DNA of 64,000 bases from Pseudomonas brassicacearum (GCF_003732265.1 NZ_MOBK01000006.1:868001-932000); one strand, 5' to 3'; shown: positions 7,801 through 17,080, numbered from the stretch's first letter. The notes: generated from the letters alone by a model not told the origin. Numbers and translations: made by a program.

Positions 7801-8013
7801 ATGAACGCAGATCCGAAAGACACCGAAACCGACGACACTCCTGAATATCCGCTGCCTTCACCCACCGATTCGCTGAGTCGAGATCAGCGTCCACCGGATG
7901 ACGATACGGCGGTGGAACAGTTGCCTGCTGATGATGTGAGGCGCGGTGATGTCGAGGCGGATCCTGAAGATCCGGACATCGCCGGCGAGGATTATTCGGG
8001 CGAGCCGAGCTGA
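7801..8013 (+). CDS. Small acidic, proline-rich protein, unknown function
   Basis: 70 residues from MNADPKDTETDDTPEY with GAGAGG eight bases before the ATG. It is rich in Asp, Glu and Pro throughout (DPEDPDIAGEDYSGEPS at the end) and likely disordered. It resembles the preceding acidic gene in composition but not in clear alignment. No family is recognised. Confidence 0.55.
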   Translation: MNADPKDTETDDTPEYPLPSPTDSLSRDQRPPDDDTAVEQLPADDVRRGDVEADPEDPDIAGEDYSGEPS

Positions 8014-8095
8014 AAGCCGCTCGTCGATTGTGTTGCACCTTCAAAAAGAGCGTGCTGCCAGATCAGGTATGCACCTTTTTTAAAGGAGATGCGTC

Positions 8096-8428
8096 ATGGT
8101 CAGTTTAAAATTAACAGCCCTGATCATTTCGGGGCTTTTGTCTGTCGGCTCGTTGGGTGCGCTTGCTCAATCCAATGGGAATGATGCGCCTGTGGATAAG
8201 GGGGGGATGCCTCCGTCGACTGAAATGAATGCGAATTCTGCGGATGGGGACGCGTTGCCGCCTGGGAGTATTAATGGTGGGAATGGGGGGGATGCTAATG
8301 GGAGTAGTACTAGTCCGGGGAAGGGGAGTGGGGCGGTGAGTGGTGGGAGTTCGATGGGGAATGGTGGTGGGGATGGATCTGGAAAGTCTGGTAGTGCTGG
8401 TGATGCCGAAGATGAGAAGGGTGGCTAG
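8096..8428 (+). CDS. Secreted Gly/Ser-rich low-complexity protein
   Basis: 110 residues with AAAGGAG before the ATG. A signal peptide (LTALIISGLLSVGSLGALAQ) is followed by a Gly/Ser/Asn/Asp-rich mature part (GNGGDANGSSTSPGKGSGAV) ending DAEDEKGG. The coding strand is exceptionally G-rich, using GGG and GGT glycine codons where the neighbouring glycine-zipper genes mostly use GGC. A terminator lies 23 bases after the stop. Function is unknown. Confidence 0.6.
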   Translation: MVSLKLTALIISGLLSVGSLGALAQSNGNDAPVDKGGMPPSTEMNANSADGDALPPGSINGGNGGDANGSSTSPGKGSGAVSGGSSMGNGGGDGSGKSGSAGDAEDEKGG

Positions 8429-8451
8429 TGCGATAATGCACTTGCAAAATC

Positions 8452-8477
8452 AAAGCCCAGCTATTTGTTGGGCTTTT
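8452..8477 (+). terminator. Intrinsic terminator
   Basis: AAAGCCCA/TGGGCTTT stem with a nine-base loop and a T run, after the G-rich secreted-protein gene. Confidence 0.75.
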
Positions 8478-8535
8478 TGATAATCGCTATTTCCAGATAA
8501 ATAGTAGTTCATGCGCTACAAACAGGTACGTACAC

Positions 8536-8934
8536 CTATTTTGCTAGTGACTCAATCCAGCGTTTGTAGAACTCCTGTTGTAGCTGGATGTCGTTTGTGA
8601 TGTCATTTTCCTCATAGTCAAATATTCTTACTACGTCATCAAGATCCGTGGGTCTACCTAGTTGAAGTTCATACGCTACGAGACCAGCAGACATTTGCGA
8701 CGACATTCTCGAAGTGTAAACATTGATTTTTGCTCCTTTGCATAGAAATTTTGTCGTCGGATAATCCGCTCGTAATAGACCTAAGCATTGGAATAGGTCA
8801 TGCGATTTATATGTTTTCTCTAGGTTAGATTTCGCTCGTAAGGTCAATAGCGCTCCCACGCGCTGGTATTCAATTGTAATGCTGTCCGTTTTGCCATCGG
8901 AGAGTGTGGCTATTTCAACTGCTTTCATGAGCAC
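8536..8934 (-). CDS. Putative Rhs immunity protein, second paralogue
   Basis: 132 residues. It shares with the adjacent upstream gene the block LCKGAKINV followed by SRMSSQMSAGLVAYE and a C-terminal (F)DYEENDITNDIQLQQEFYKRW region. It is AT-rich and lies third in the order rhs, immunity 1, immunity 2 on the minus strand. Small cytosolic genes directly after an Rhs tip normally neutralise it; two homologous copies suggest duplication or a retained immunity to another tip. No named family is recognised. Confidence 0.6.
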   Translation of the reverse strand: MLMKAVEIATLSDGKTDSITIEYQRVGALLTLRAKSNLEKTYKSHDLFQCLGLLRADYPTTKFLCKGAKINVYTSRMSSQMSAGLVAYELQLGRPTDLDDVVRIFDYEENDITNDIQLQQEFYKRWIESLAK

Positions 8935-8965
8935 CTTTGGGTTTAGGGTCGTTTTTTTGTATTGA

Positions 8966-9358
8966 CTATTTTTTGATTGATTTTAGCCAGCGATGGAAAA
9001 AATCGGTTTGCATTTGTGGATCGTTAATAATGTCTTGGTCATCATACTGAAAGATATTGACTAGATCCTTTCGAGAGGCTCGGACTCCTAACTTGTGCTC
9101 GTAGGCCATAATCCCACAGCTCATCTGCGACGACATACTGGAGGGGCGGACGTTTATTTTTGCGCCTTTACATAGAAATTTAATTTCAGGAAACGACTTG
9201 ATTATTTTTCCAAGACATTCATAAATATCAAGCCCTGAGAATTTTTGTGTTCGGCCGCTCTCCAATGTTATTTGGATGGACGGTGTGTCTTCATCACAAT
9301 CGAGTACAGCAATCTCTTGTTTGTCATCGATCAAGATAAATATTTTTTCAATTGCCAT
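8966..9358 (-). CDS. Putative immunity protein to the adjacent Rhs toxin
   Basis: 130 residues. The ATG overlaps the rhs stop codon by one base (TAATG), the usual coupling of toxin and cognate immunity. It carries the same LCKGAKINV and SSMSSQMSCGIMAYE blocks as the downstream copy, ending DPQMQTDFFHRWLKSIKK. Base composition matches the AT-rich toxin tip rather than the GC-rich Rhs core, so tip and immunity probably moved together. The function is inferred from position. Confidence 0.65.
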   Translation of the reverse strand: MAIEKIFILIDDKQEIAVLDCDEDTPSIQITLESGRTQKFSGLDIYECLGKIIKSFPEIKFLCKGAKINVRPSSMSSQMSCGIMAYEHKLGVRASRKDLVNIFQYDDQDIINDPQMQTDFFHRWLKSIKK

Positions 9359-12300
9359 TATCGTTTCCTTTGAGGGTTTGGTATTGAGTATCCAACATAG
9401 CTTCCGTCTTTTTTTAGGGGGGTAACACCTATAATGTCTCCCGTTTTTACCCTGCTAGGAATAGCTATCTCATCTTCATAGTCGTAAGGAATGTCATCAG
9501 GGTGTAATTCCTTGTTGACGTCATGGCCAAAAACCCGTCTGAGGGTGTACATATAACCATTTTTGGTCCTGTACTTGGTGCCGAAATCTATAGCTATCTC
9601 TGGGTCAGTAGATGTGCTTATAAAATTGCTTGGCGGGTTCTTGTTGTCCCAAACATGAAGTAATAAATCATTACTATCTCCTCTACTAAAGAACCCAGTA
9701 TCAAAAATTTCATCTGGCTTACGCAAATCACCACGATATAGATACTCGCTTTCTCCTGTCGAGGAAGGAAGTGAAGGCTCTCCCTCATCAACCTTAACCT
9801 TCCCCGCCGGATCCTCCTCCCCAACCCCCGGCCTCTTACACCCATCCCCCCCAGGACACTCATTCAACCCCAACGGATCAACCCACCCCGTAGGATTCCG
9901 CGTGTACTGGTACCCGTTCAACCCACCCTTTAACCCACTCGGATCCGGCGTCAAATACCGCCCCACATCCGGGTTGTAGTAACGATGCCGGTTGTAATGC
10001 AGCCCCGTCTCCGCGTCGAAGTACTGCCCTTGAAACCTCAAGGGTTGATCCAGCACCTGATGGGTATCGCGGTTCAACCGGGTCAGGCGGCCGTACGCGG
10101 TGTATTGCGCGGCCCAGATGATGTCGCCGCTGTAGTCGGTGAGTTCTTGCGGGGTGCCGAGGTGGTCGAGTTGGTAGTAGAACGGGCAGGCCTGGCGCGG
10201 GCCCTTGCCGTCGAGCATCGCGAGTGGGCGGAAGGTGCCGGGTTCGTAGAGGTAGCTGCGGTGGTGTTCCGGGCTGTGTTCGGCGATGAGGTGATCGCCT
10301 TGCCAGAAAAACTCGGTGGTTTTGCCGTCGACGGTTTTGCTGATGCGGCGGCCGAAGGCGTCGTAGCGGTAGGTCGCGCAAGTGCCGTTGGGCAGCGTGA
10401 CGCTGATTAGCCGGTGCTGGCAGTCGTAGTGGTATTCGGTGACGAGTTTTTGCCCGGTGCCGCGGCGCTCGCGGATCAGGTTGCCGTAGGCGTCGTAGTC
10501 GAAGTGGCGATCGCCTTGCATCAACAGGCGATTGCCTTTGACGGCGGCCGGGCCGGGGCGATCCTGCATCAGCAGGTTGCCGGCGGGGTCGTGGGCGAAG
10601 CTTTCGGGTTGTTGGTCGCGGGAGTGGCGGACGCGGATCAGGCGGTTGAGCGGATCGTATTGGTAGTTGCGTTGGCCATGGCGGGTGTCCGCGATGGCGT
10701 CGAGGTTGCCGTTGGCGCTGTAGGCAAAGTCGCGTCGGTAAAGCGATTGCTGATTTTGGCTTACAGCGTGGGCCTTCAGACGACCTTGTTCGTCGTGGTC
10801 GTACTGGCTGTGCAACAAGCCTTGCTGGCGCTGTAACTCTCGGCCGAATTGATAGGTGTGGCTTGTGAGGCGGGTGCCGTTGAGGTCGATGGCTGTCAGT
10901 GCACCACCCTTGGCGCGGTGGTAATCGATTTTGCTGTTGTCTGGCAGGCGCAGGTGGTTGAGTCGGCCGCACGCGTCGTAGCCATAGCGTAATGTGGCCC
11001 AGCTCTGGTGTTCAGTGATCAGCCGGTTCTGAGTGTCGTATTCGAATTCCAGCGGGTGATCGTGGTTGTCCTCGACGCTAACCAGGCGGCCCAAGCCGTC
11101 GTAGTGGTATTCGACGTTCATGCCGTCGGGCAGGGTTTTGATCAGCAGGCGACCGGCCGAGTCCCGTTGGTAACGGGTTATCAGTTGCGAGCCGTCATCG
11201 CCGAACTCGGTCTTTTCCAGCAGGTGGCCGTTGAGGTCGTAGGCATACGCCGTGCGTCGACCGTCAAATCCGACTTCCTGTCGGATCAATCCACCAGCCG
11301 TGTAATCCAGTCGATGGTGTTCGCCGGATTCGTTCTCGATTTCGGTCAGCAGAAGCCGTGCGTTGTCGTAGCGATAATGCAGTTGCGTGCCGTCGGGGTT
11401 GATCCGTCGGCTGACCAGGTGCAGGTCATCGTCGTACTCAAAGCGCGTGATTCGTCCCAATTCATCGCGTTCGGCAGTGATTTTGCTGTAGGCGTTGTAG
11501 CTGAAGGCTCGACTGGCGCCCGTTGGAAGCGTCGTCTGGAGCAGTCGGCCAACGGCGTCCCATTGGTAATGAGTGAGAGCGCCATGTTCATCCTGACGGG
11601 AAATTTGCCGTCCCAGAGCGTCGTAGGAAAACCGCCGCTGGCCGCCGTCCGGCAGGGTTTCCTCGATCAGTTGACCGATAGCATCCCGAACGAAAACATG
11701 ACGACTGCTGTCCGGATAACGGATCGACAGCAGTCGTCCTTGAGCGTCGTAGTGGTAGTGAGTGATCTGGCCGTCGGGGTCAATGGATTCGGTGACATCG
11801 CCCTGAGCATTGCGTTGATATTTCCATACCGCCTGACCGCGATAGCGCGCATGCAGGAAACCGTTGCGGTATTCGTAGGACGTTGGCTCATCTTCAGGTG
11901 GAATCAGCGCAATCAGCCGCCCGAGTTCGTCGTAGCGGTATTGAGTTATTGCCCCCAACGGCCCTTGTTCGGCAATCAGCTGACCCTTGTGGTCGTAAGT
12001 CTTGAGGTGCTCGGCGCCATCCGGCGCGAACCGGCGCACCAACCGCGCCGTATCGTCATGGACGTAAACCTCCTCGCTGCCATCGACGTTTTTAACCCGC
12101 ACTGCGCCGTTGTCGTCCCAGGCATAGCGCGTATCCATTTGCGCGAACGTAGCCCAGTGCCTTATGCATCGGGCCGCTTTGCCGGACCGCTCCCACTCCC
12201 AAAAAAAACTGGCCCCACCGGCCAGTTGCCGCTGGAGAATCACGTGTTGGTCGTCGTAGTCGTACCGTTCGCTTTCCCCGGCGGCATTGGTCGCTTCGAT

Positions 12301-14193
12301 CAGTCGCTGTCGGGCGTCGTAGCGGTAGGCAATCAGCGTTTGCTCGGTACGCCAGGCGTCATCCGCCGTAGTGGCGGGGTGAAATGACTGGTACTCGACC
12401 GCGACGATGTGCCGACGCTCGTAGCGCAACAGCAGTGAACGACCGGCGCCGTTGTCGAGGCGCTGAATGCGATCCTGCCGGTCACGGGTGATGTGCAGCC
12501 GATTGTTATAGGCATCGCTGATCGTGGTCAGCCGACCATTGCGAAAGTGATGGAACCGCGCGGTCTCGCCAGCGAGGGCGAGCACCAGTTCCTCTGGCTG
12601 ATCCCCTAAATAAATCGCCGCCCGCGACAGGCTGTTGTGAATGGCCGGGCGTTCCTGGCTGGGTAGCGGAAATGTCGTGCGACGGTTTTCATGGTCGATC
12701 CAGACGACGTGCTCTGCGTCCAGTTCCAACCGATGCGCCAGCGAATGGCTCCAGCCCCAGCCCAGCCCACAATCGATTTCCACAGCGCTGGTTCGGTACA
12801 GCCGGGTGAACGCAAACGGCAGCAAACCGTTGAGCGATCCATCGTCCAGGGTCAGCAGTTCTTCGCCGGTGACCATCGACACCGGGCAACCATTGGTGCA
12901 GGTCAGTGGAGAGCAGTCGGCGCTGTCGCCGTTGGGGTTTTTCGCCTGCTCGGGGGCGTCGTCCCGTTGTTCGTGCCGGCCCAGGCGAGTCTTGGTTGCT
13001 GATTTGTTGCGAGCAATGGCGACCGGGTTGTTTACCAATACAACCGGTGCAGAGCCCGCACCGATCTGCAACGGCACCGCAGGTGCAGGGTTTAGCGGAG
13101 CAGTGCGGATGTTGACCGCGAGGGGTTTGAGTACACCCGCATGAGGCGTCAGGTCGGATAGGGCGGCCAGGCGCAAACTCGCGGCTGCCAGCCATTTACG
13201 CGCTCGCTCCGATTTGATCGTGCTCAGCACCTTGGCGCTGATACCGAGCCTCCGCCCTACAGGTCCCGTGAAGCGTGCCAACAGCAATCCAATCAATATC
13301 CCTGTACGAACTTCCGCCACAACTTCGGCGATGTGCTGCGGTGGCATCATCCGCAGCCAACTGGTGAACGCCGCCAGATGGATGAACATCAACGGCTCGT
13401 CACTCAACACCAGCAACAGATTGGCAATCGATTCAGCCGAGGCGTCCAGCAACGTTTCAAGTTCGACTTCGGTCAGGTACTCAAGGAGTTTTTCGCTGTT
13501 GGCCTGCAGGTCGGTGATCAGCTCGTAAATCTGCTTTACGTCATCCCACAAACCATTCAGCGAATTCTCAAAACCACGCCAGTCAGCCTGTTGCAGCAGA
13601 CCGTAGCGCTTGATGAACCCGGCCTCGGAGAACTCGGCCCATGAAGGTTCGAATTCAGTCGTCCATTCGTTGCGCAGCCAGTCTTCCAGGCCGTCGATGA
13701 CGTCTTGGTACGAGGCGTACAGCGCTTTGACATGATCGGTAGAGACATTCGGAAAAAAGGTGATGCGGTAGCGTTGACCGCGTTCGCATTTGGGGATTTC
13801 GAGAATGCCGCTGGGGCCGATCTCGTCATTGATCGGCTCGCCATAGGTGCCGTCAGCGTTCAACGGCTCGAGCATCACCGGCGTATTGCCAATCGGCACG
13901 AATCGCGCCGCGTCGAACATGTGCACCAGCGTCAACGGGCCGCTGGCCGGGCACGCCCCGACGGTGGAGCTGACAGGTGTAGTGGAATGCTTTGGCGCGA
14001 CCAGCCGGACTTCATTGCCGACCTTGAACACCTGCTCGATATCCAACAGCTTGCCGGTCCAGAAACTCTCCGCCCAGGCATCGTAGTCGTTGAGGCACAG
14101 TCGAAAGTCAGCCAGCAACCCTTCGACATCCGGCTGCTCAGGGTCCATGGCGGCGACCACCAGTAGCCCGATGGTGTTGTTCAAGGCGAACAT
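9358..14193 (-). CDS. Rhs polymorphic toxin with ADP-ribosyltransferase-like C-terminal domain
   Basis: 1611 residues with GAGGGA before the ATG. Residues 1-430 form a delivery/N-terminal region with a hydrophobic segment (GILIGLLLARFTGPVG) and no PAAR motif. From about 434 (CPVSMVTGEELL) a DUF6531/RHS core runs with many YDxxGRL repeats to the conserved GLHYNRHRYYNPDVGRYLTP. The NPTGWVDPLGL junction resembles the Rhs self-cleavage site. The last 168 residues are a variable tip: YRGD (Arg about 1487), FISTSTD (about 1526) and YEDEIAI with an E-x-E (1573-1575), the R-S-E pattern of ADP-ribosyltransferases. GC content falls sharply within the tip. Export by a type VI secretion system is probable, but no vgrG or PAAR gene is present here. 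Confidence 0.88.
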   Translation of the reverse strand: MFALNNTIGLLVVAAMDPEQPDVEGLLADFRLCLNDYDAWAESFWTGKLLDIEQVFKVGNEVRLVAPKHSTTPVSSTVGACPASGPLTLVHMFDAARFVPIGNTPVMLEPLNADGTYGEPINDEIGPSGILEIPKCERGQRYRITFFPNVSTDHVKALYASYQDVIDGLEDWLRNEWTTEFEPSWAEFSEAGFIKRYGLLQQADWRGFENSLNGLWDDVKQIYELITDLQANSEKLLEYLTEVELETLLDASAESIANLLLVLSDEPLMFIHLAAFTSWLRMMPPQHIAEVVAEVRTGILIGLLLARFTGPVGRRLGISAKVLSTIKSERARKWLAAASLRLAALSDLTPHAGVLKPLAVNIRTAPLNPAPAVPLQIGAGSAPVVLVNNPVAIARNKSATKTRLGRHEQRDDAPEQAKNPNGDSADCSPLTCTNGCPVSMVTGEELLTLDDGSLNGLLPFAFTRLYRTSAVEIDCGLGWGWSHSLAHRLELDAEHVVWIDHENRRTTFPLPSQERPAIHNSLSRAAIYLGDQPEELVLALAGETARFHHFRNGRLTTISDAYNNRLHITRDRQDRIQRLDNGAGRSLLLRYERRHIVAVEYQSFHPATTADDAWRTEQTLIAYRYDARQRLIEATNAAGESERYDYDDQHVILQRQLAGGASFFWEWERSGKAARCIRHWATFAQMDTRYAWDDNGAVRVKNVDGSEEVYVHDDTARLVRRFAPDGAEHLKTYDHKGQLIAEQGPLGAITQYRYDELGRLIALIPPEDEPTSYEYRNGFLHARYRGQAVWKYQRNAQGDVTESIDPDGQITHYHYDAQGRLLSIRYPDSSRHVFVRDAIGQLIEETLPDGGQRRFSYDALGRQISRQDEHGALTHYQWDAVGRLLQTTLPTGASRAFSYNAYSKITAERDELGRITRFEYDDDLHLVSRRINPDGTQLHYRYDNARLLLTEIENESGEHHRLDYTAGGLIRQEVGFDGRRTAYAYDLNGHLLEKTEFGDDGSQLITRYQRDSAGRLLIKTLPDGMNVEYHYDGLGRLVSVEDNHDHPLEFEYDTQNRLITEHQSWATLRYGYDACGRLNHLRLPDNSKIDYHRAKGGALTAIDLNGTRLTSHTYQFGRELQRQQGLLHSQYDHDEQGRLKAHAVSQNQQSLYRRDFAYSANGNLDAIADTRHGQRNYQYDPLNRLIRVRHSRDQQPESFAHDPAGNLLMQDRPGPAAVKGNRLLMQGDRHFDYDAYGNLIRERRGTGQKLVTEYHYDCQHRLISVTLPNGTCATYRYDAFGRRISKTVDGKTTEFFWQGDHLIAEHSPEHHRSYLYEPGTFRPLAMLDGKGPRQACPFYYQLDHLGTPQELTDYSGDIIWAAQYTAYGRLTRLNRDTHQVLDQPLRFQGQYFDAETGLHYNRHRYYNPDVGRYLTPDPSGLKGGLNGYQYTRNPTGWVDPLGLNECPGGDGCKRPGVGEEDPAGKVKVDEGEPSLPSSTGESEYLYRGDLRKPDEIFDTGFFSRGDSNDLLLHVWDNKNPPSNFISTSTDPEIAIDFGTKYRTKNGYMYTLRRVFGHDVNKELHPDDIPYDYEDEIAIPSRVKTGDIIGVTPLKKDGSYVGYSIPNPQRKR

Positions 14194-14445
14194 TCGCAGT
14201 CCCTCGCGCAGATCAAATGTGAGCGCGAGACTTTGCTTGGGATCAGCCGGTAAAGAAGTCAGGAAAAGAGGCGTTTTATGTAGGGAAAATCGCTAAATGA
14301 AGTCCAGCACTTTTTGTAACGGTCGGGCATTGCCCGTTGCTCAATGTCGGCCGCGCTCGCTATGCTGCTGAATCCTTTAATCGATCACGGACCCGGCCAC
14401 ACCTGAGCCGCCTCTGGGATGTCATTAGAAAACGGATCCGATGCG

Positions 14446-15141
14446 ATGAATGCACCGCTCAATCAGTTCGGCCCGATCAAGGCTGTGATTTTCGACATGG
14501 ACGGCTTGTTGCTGGACACCGAGGGCATTTACACCGAGGTCACGTCGCTGATTGCCGCGCGTTACGGCCGGGTTTTCGACTGGAGCATCAAGCAAAACAT
14601 CATCGGTCGTGGGGCCGGTGATCTGGCGCGCTACGTGGTCGAGGCGCTCGATCTGCCGATCACCGCCGAAGAGTTCCTGGTGATCCGCGAGCCGTTGATG
14701 CGCGAGCGTTTTCCTGCCGCGCTGGCGATGCCGGGCGCAGAGGAACTGGTGCGGCACTTGAAGGCCAACAATATTCCGATTGCGGTGGGCACCAGTTCTT
14801 CGCGTCAGTCGTTCGGGCAGAAAACCACGTTGCACCGCGACTGGTTTGCGCTGTTCGATTTCGTCGTGACGGCCGATGACCCGGAAGTCGGCGCAGCCAA
14901 ACCGGCGCCGGATATTTTCCTCACCGCCGCGCGGCGCCTGGGCGTTGCGCCAGAGGACTGCCTGGTGTTTGAGGATTCGCCGTTCGGTGTCACCGCGGCG
15001 AAAGCGGCGGGGATGACCGCGATAGCCATCCCGGACGCGGCCATGGCGGATGAAAAATACGCGCATGCCGATGGCATTCTTCGTACGCTGAAGGCGTTCA
15101 CACCGAGTGCTTGTGGTTTGCCGGCGCTTGAATGGGCTTGA
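14446..15141 (+). CDS. HAD-superfamily phosphatase (beta-phosphoglucomutase/pseudouridine-phosphatase-like)
   Basis: 231 residues from MNAPLNQFGPIKA; an alternative in-frame start lies nine codons upstream and neither has a strong ribosome site. HAD motif I is FDMDGLLLDTEG, motif II AVGTSSSRQS, motif III KPAPDIFL and motif IV VFEDSPFGV. The alpha-helical cap follows motif I, as in the subfamily of phosphosugar and pseudouridine-5'-phosphate phosphatases. It is likely a cytosolic phosphomonoesterase; the substrate is not determined. It is divergent from the rhs gene, with about 250 bases between them. Confidence 0.85.
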   Translation: MNAPLNQFGPIKAVIFDMDGLLLDTEGIYTEVTSLIAARYGRVFDWSIKQNIIGRGAGDLARYVVEALDLPITAEEFLVIREPLMRERFPAALAMPGAEELVRHLKANNIPIAVGTSSSRQSFGQKTTLHRDWFALFDFVVTADDPEVGAAKPAPDIFLTAARRLGVAPEDCLVFEDSPFGVTAAKAAGMTAIAIPDAAMADEKYAHADGILRTLKAFTPSACGLPALEWA

Positions 15142-15151
15142 AGTGACAAAC

Positions 15152-15190
15152 AAAAACGCCGGCAATCTTTTATAGGTTGCCGGCGTTTTT
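15152..15190. terminator. Bidirectional intrinsic terminator
   Basis: A near-perfect stem (AAAACGCCGGCAA with TTGCCGGCGTTTT) has an A run on the left and a T run on the right. It sits between the convergent HAD and SDR genes and can serve both. Confidence 0.9.
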
Positions 15191-15209
15191 GTTTCGATCA
15201 AGCCGTGGA

Positions 15210-15956
15210 TCAGGCGCCGAAACCACCATCGATGGTCAGGCTGGCCCCGGTGATGTAACCGGCTTCCGGACCGACGAGGTAGGCAACGAAGCTGGCGATC
15301 TCTTCGGCTTTGCCGTAGCGACCCACTGCCATCAACGGAATCAGGCTTTCCGCGAAGTCACCGTCAGCCGGGTTCATGTCGGTGTCGACCGGGCCGGGCT
15401 GCACATTATTGATGGTGATGCCGCGTGGGCCGAGGTCGCGGGACAGGCCTTTGGTCAGGCCGACCAATGCTGCTTTGCTCATGGCGTAAGGGCCACCACC
15501 GGCGAAGGGCATGCGGTCGGCGTTGGTGCTGCCGATGTTGATGATGCGACCGCCTTCGGTCATGTGTGCGGCGGCGGCCTGGGTGGCGATGAACACGCTG
15601 CGCACGTTGATGGCGAGGGTTTGGTCGAAGTCTTCGAGTTTGAAATCTTCCAGTGGTGCAACAGCCAGCACGCCGGCGTTGTTGACCAGAATGTCCAGGC
15701 GACCGAAGGCTTTAACCGTGGCGCTCACGGCGTTGCGGATCGCCTCTGCGTCGGCGCTGTCGGCCTTGATGGCCAAGGCTTTACCGCCGCTGCTGGTGAT
15801 GCTGTTTTGCAATTCTTCGGCTTTGGCCGTGGAGCTGACGTAGGTGAAGGCAACAGACGCGCCTTCAGCGGCCAGACGTTTGACGATGGCTGCGCCGATA
15901 CCGCGGGAACCGCCTTGAATCAAAGCCACTTTGCCGCTGAGGTTCTGAGTAGTCAT
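15210..15956 (-). CDS. SDR-family oxidoreductase (3-oxoacyl-ACP reductase-like)
   Basis: 248 residues from MTTQNLSGKVALIQ with TTGGAG upstream; four extra upstream codons are excluded. Motifs: GGSRGIG near residue 15, NNAGVL near 88, the catalytic serine in GSTNADR and YAMSK near 153, PGPVDTDMNP, and the C-terminal YITGASLTIDGG. These are typical of FabG-like SDRs that reduce small carbonyls with NADPH. It is divergently transcribed from a LysR gene across 125 bases, a common regulator-target arrangement. Confidence 0.87.
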   Translation of the reverse strand: MTTQNLSGKVALIQGGSRGIGAAIVKRLAAEGASVAFTYVSSTAKAEELQNSITSSGGKALAIKADSADAEAIRNAVSATVKAFGRLDILVNNAGVLAVAPLEDFKLEDFDQTLAINVRSVFIATQAAAAHMTEGGRIINIGSTNADRMPFAGGGPYAMSKAALVGLTKGLSRDLGPRGITINNVQPGPVDTDMNPADGDFAESLIPLMAVGRYGKAEEIASFVAYLVGPEAGYITGASLTIDGGFGA

Positions 15957-16081
15957 AACGATCTCCAAAGTCCCGAGGCGAGATGCCTCGGTTGATGGAG
16001 CCTAGTATCGATTGAGGATCAGGCGCTGAGTAGACGGTAAGTGCGATAGTCTGTGTAAACCAAAAGTTTATAGTGGCACCT

Positions 16082-17005
16082 ATGGAAACCTTCAGCAGTA
16101 TCGAATGCTTTGTCCGCAGCGCCGAGGTCGGCAGCTTTGCCGAAGCCGCGCGGCGCTTGAGCCTGACCCCGGCCGCGGTCGGCAAGAGTGTGGCAAAACT
16201 CGAGGCGCGGCTCGGTGTGCGGCTGTTTCAGCGCAGTACCCGCAGCCTGACGTTGACCGAGGCCGGTCAGCTGTTCCTCGGTGAGGTCAGCTCCAGCCTG
16301 CACACGATCCAGAATGCCGTGGCCAATCTGGCCAGCGCCGAAGGGCGACCGGCGGGGACGCTGAAGGTCAGCATGGGTACGGTGTTTGGGCGCTTGTATG
16401 TCGTGCCGTTGCTGGGGGAGTTTTTGCGGCGCTTCCCCGCGATCAATCCGGACTGGCATTTCGATAACCGTCAGGTCGATTTGATCGCGCAGGGGTTCGA
16501 CGCGGCCATCGGCGGTGGTTTCGAACTGCCCCAAGGGGTGGTGGCGCGCAAACTGACACCGGCGCATCGGGTGTTGGTGGCATCAGCCGGTTATCTGGAG
16601 GCGCATGATGCGATCGTCGAGCCCGATGATCTCAAGCGCCATGACGGCATTTTGATCCGTTCGCCGCAGACCGGCCGGGTGCGTTCCTGGCAGTTGACCA
16701 GTCGCACGCAGCAGCACAGTCCGCTGACGTTGAAGGCGCGAATGACCATGAGCGATTCGGAGGCCGCGTGCGCAACGGCGGCCCAGGGGCTGGGGATTGC
16801 GCTGGTGAGCATGCCGTTCGCCTCGGGGTTTCTGGAAAACGGGAAGCTGCAGCGGGTGCTGCCGGACTGGTATGTCGACGATGGCAACATTTCGATTTAT
16901 TACGCGGAGCACAAACTGTTGCCGGGCAAGACCCGGGCGTTTGTCGATTTCATCATTGAGCAGTTTGCGGAGCAGGGGTTGGGGCGCAGGTTTAGTGCGG
17001 TTTGA
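16082..17005 (+). CDS. LysR-family transcriptional regulator
   Basis: 307 residues from METFSSIECF. The N-terminal winged helix-turn-helix (SFAEAARRLSLTPAAVGKSV) and the type-2 periplasmic-binding-like effector domain from residue 90 are clear. The subgroup, with FVRSAEVGSFAEAARRL and a later GRLYVVPLLGEFL, commonly controls a divergent SDR or oxidoreductase gene. The 125-base gap to the SDR should hold the shared operator; I could not define a clean T-N11-A box with confidence. Confidence 0.88.
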   Translation: METFSSIECFVRSAEVGSFAEAARRLSLTPAAVGKSVAKLEARLGVRLFQRSTRSLTLTEAGQLFLGEVSSSLHTIQNAVANLASAEGRPAGTLKVSMGTVFGRLYVVPLLGEFLRRFPAINPDWHFDNRQVDLIAQGFDAAIGGGFELPQGVVARKLTPAHRVLVASAGYLEAHDAIVEPDDLKRHDGILIRSPQTGRVRSWQLTSRTQQHSPLTLKARMTMSDSEAACATAAQGLGIALVSMPFASGFLENGKLQRVLPDWYVDDGNISIYYAEHKLLPGKTRAFVDFIIEQFAEQGLGRRFSAV

Positions 17006-17030
17006 GCCTGGCTTGGCACCGAGGTGCTGC

Positions 17031-17056
17031 CATCGCGGGCAAGCCCGGCTCCCACA
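17031..17056. repeat. Single REP unit
   Basis: CATCGCGGGCAAGCCCGGCT followed by CCCACA is a Pseudomonas REP variant just downstream of the LysR gene. Confidence 0.75.
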
Positions 17057-17080
17057 GGGTTATGTGTATCGACACAGAAC

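Noticed and set aside
11008..12387. 459-codon open frame on the plus strand inside the rhs gene
   Set aside because: It is the antisense shadow of GC-rich RHS repeats; it has no ribosome site and its long runs of Val and Ala mirror repeat codons.
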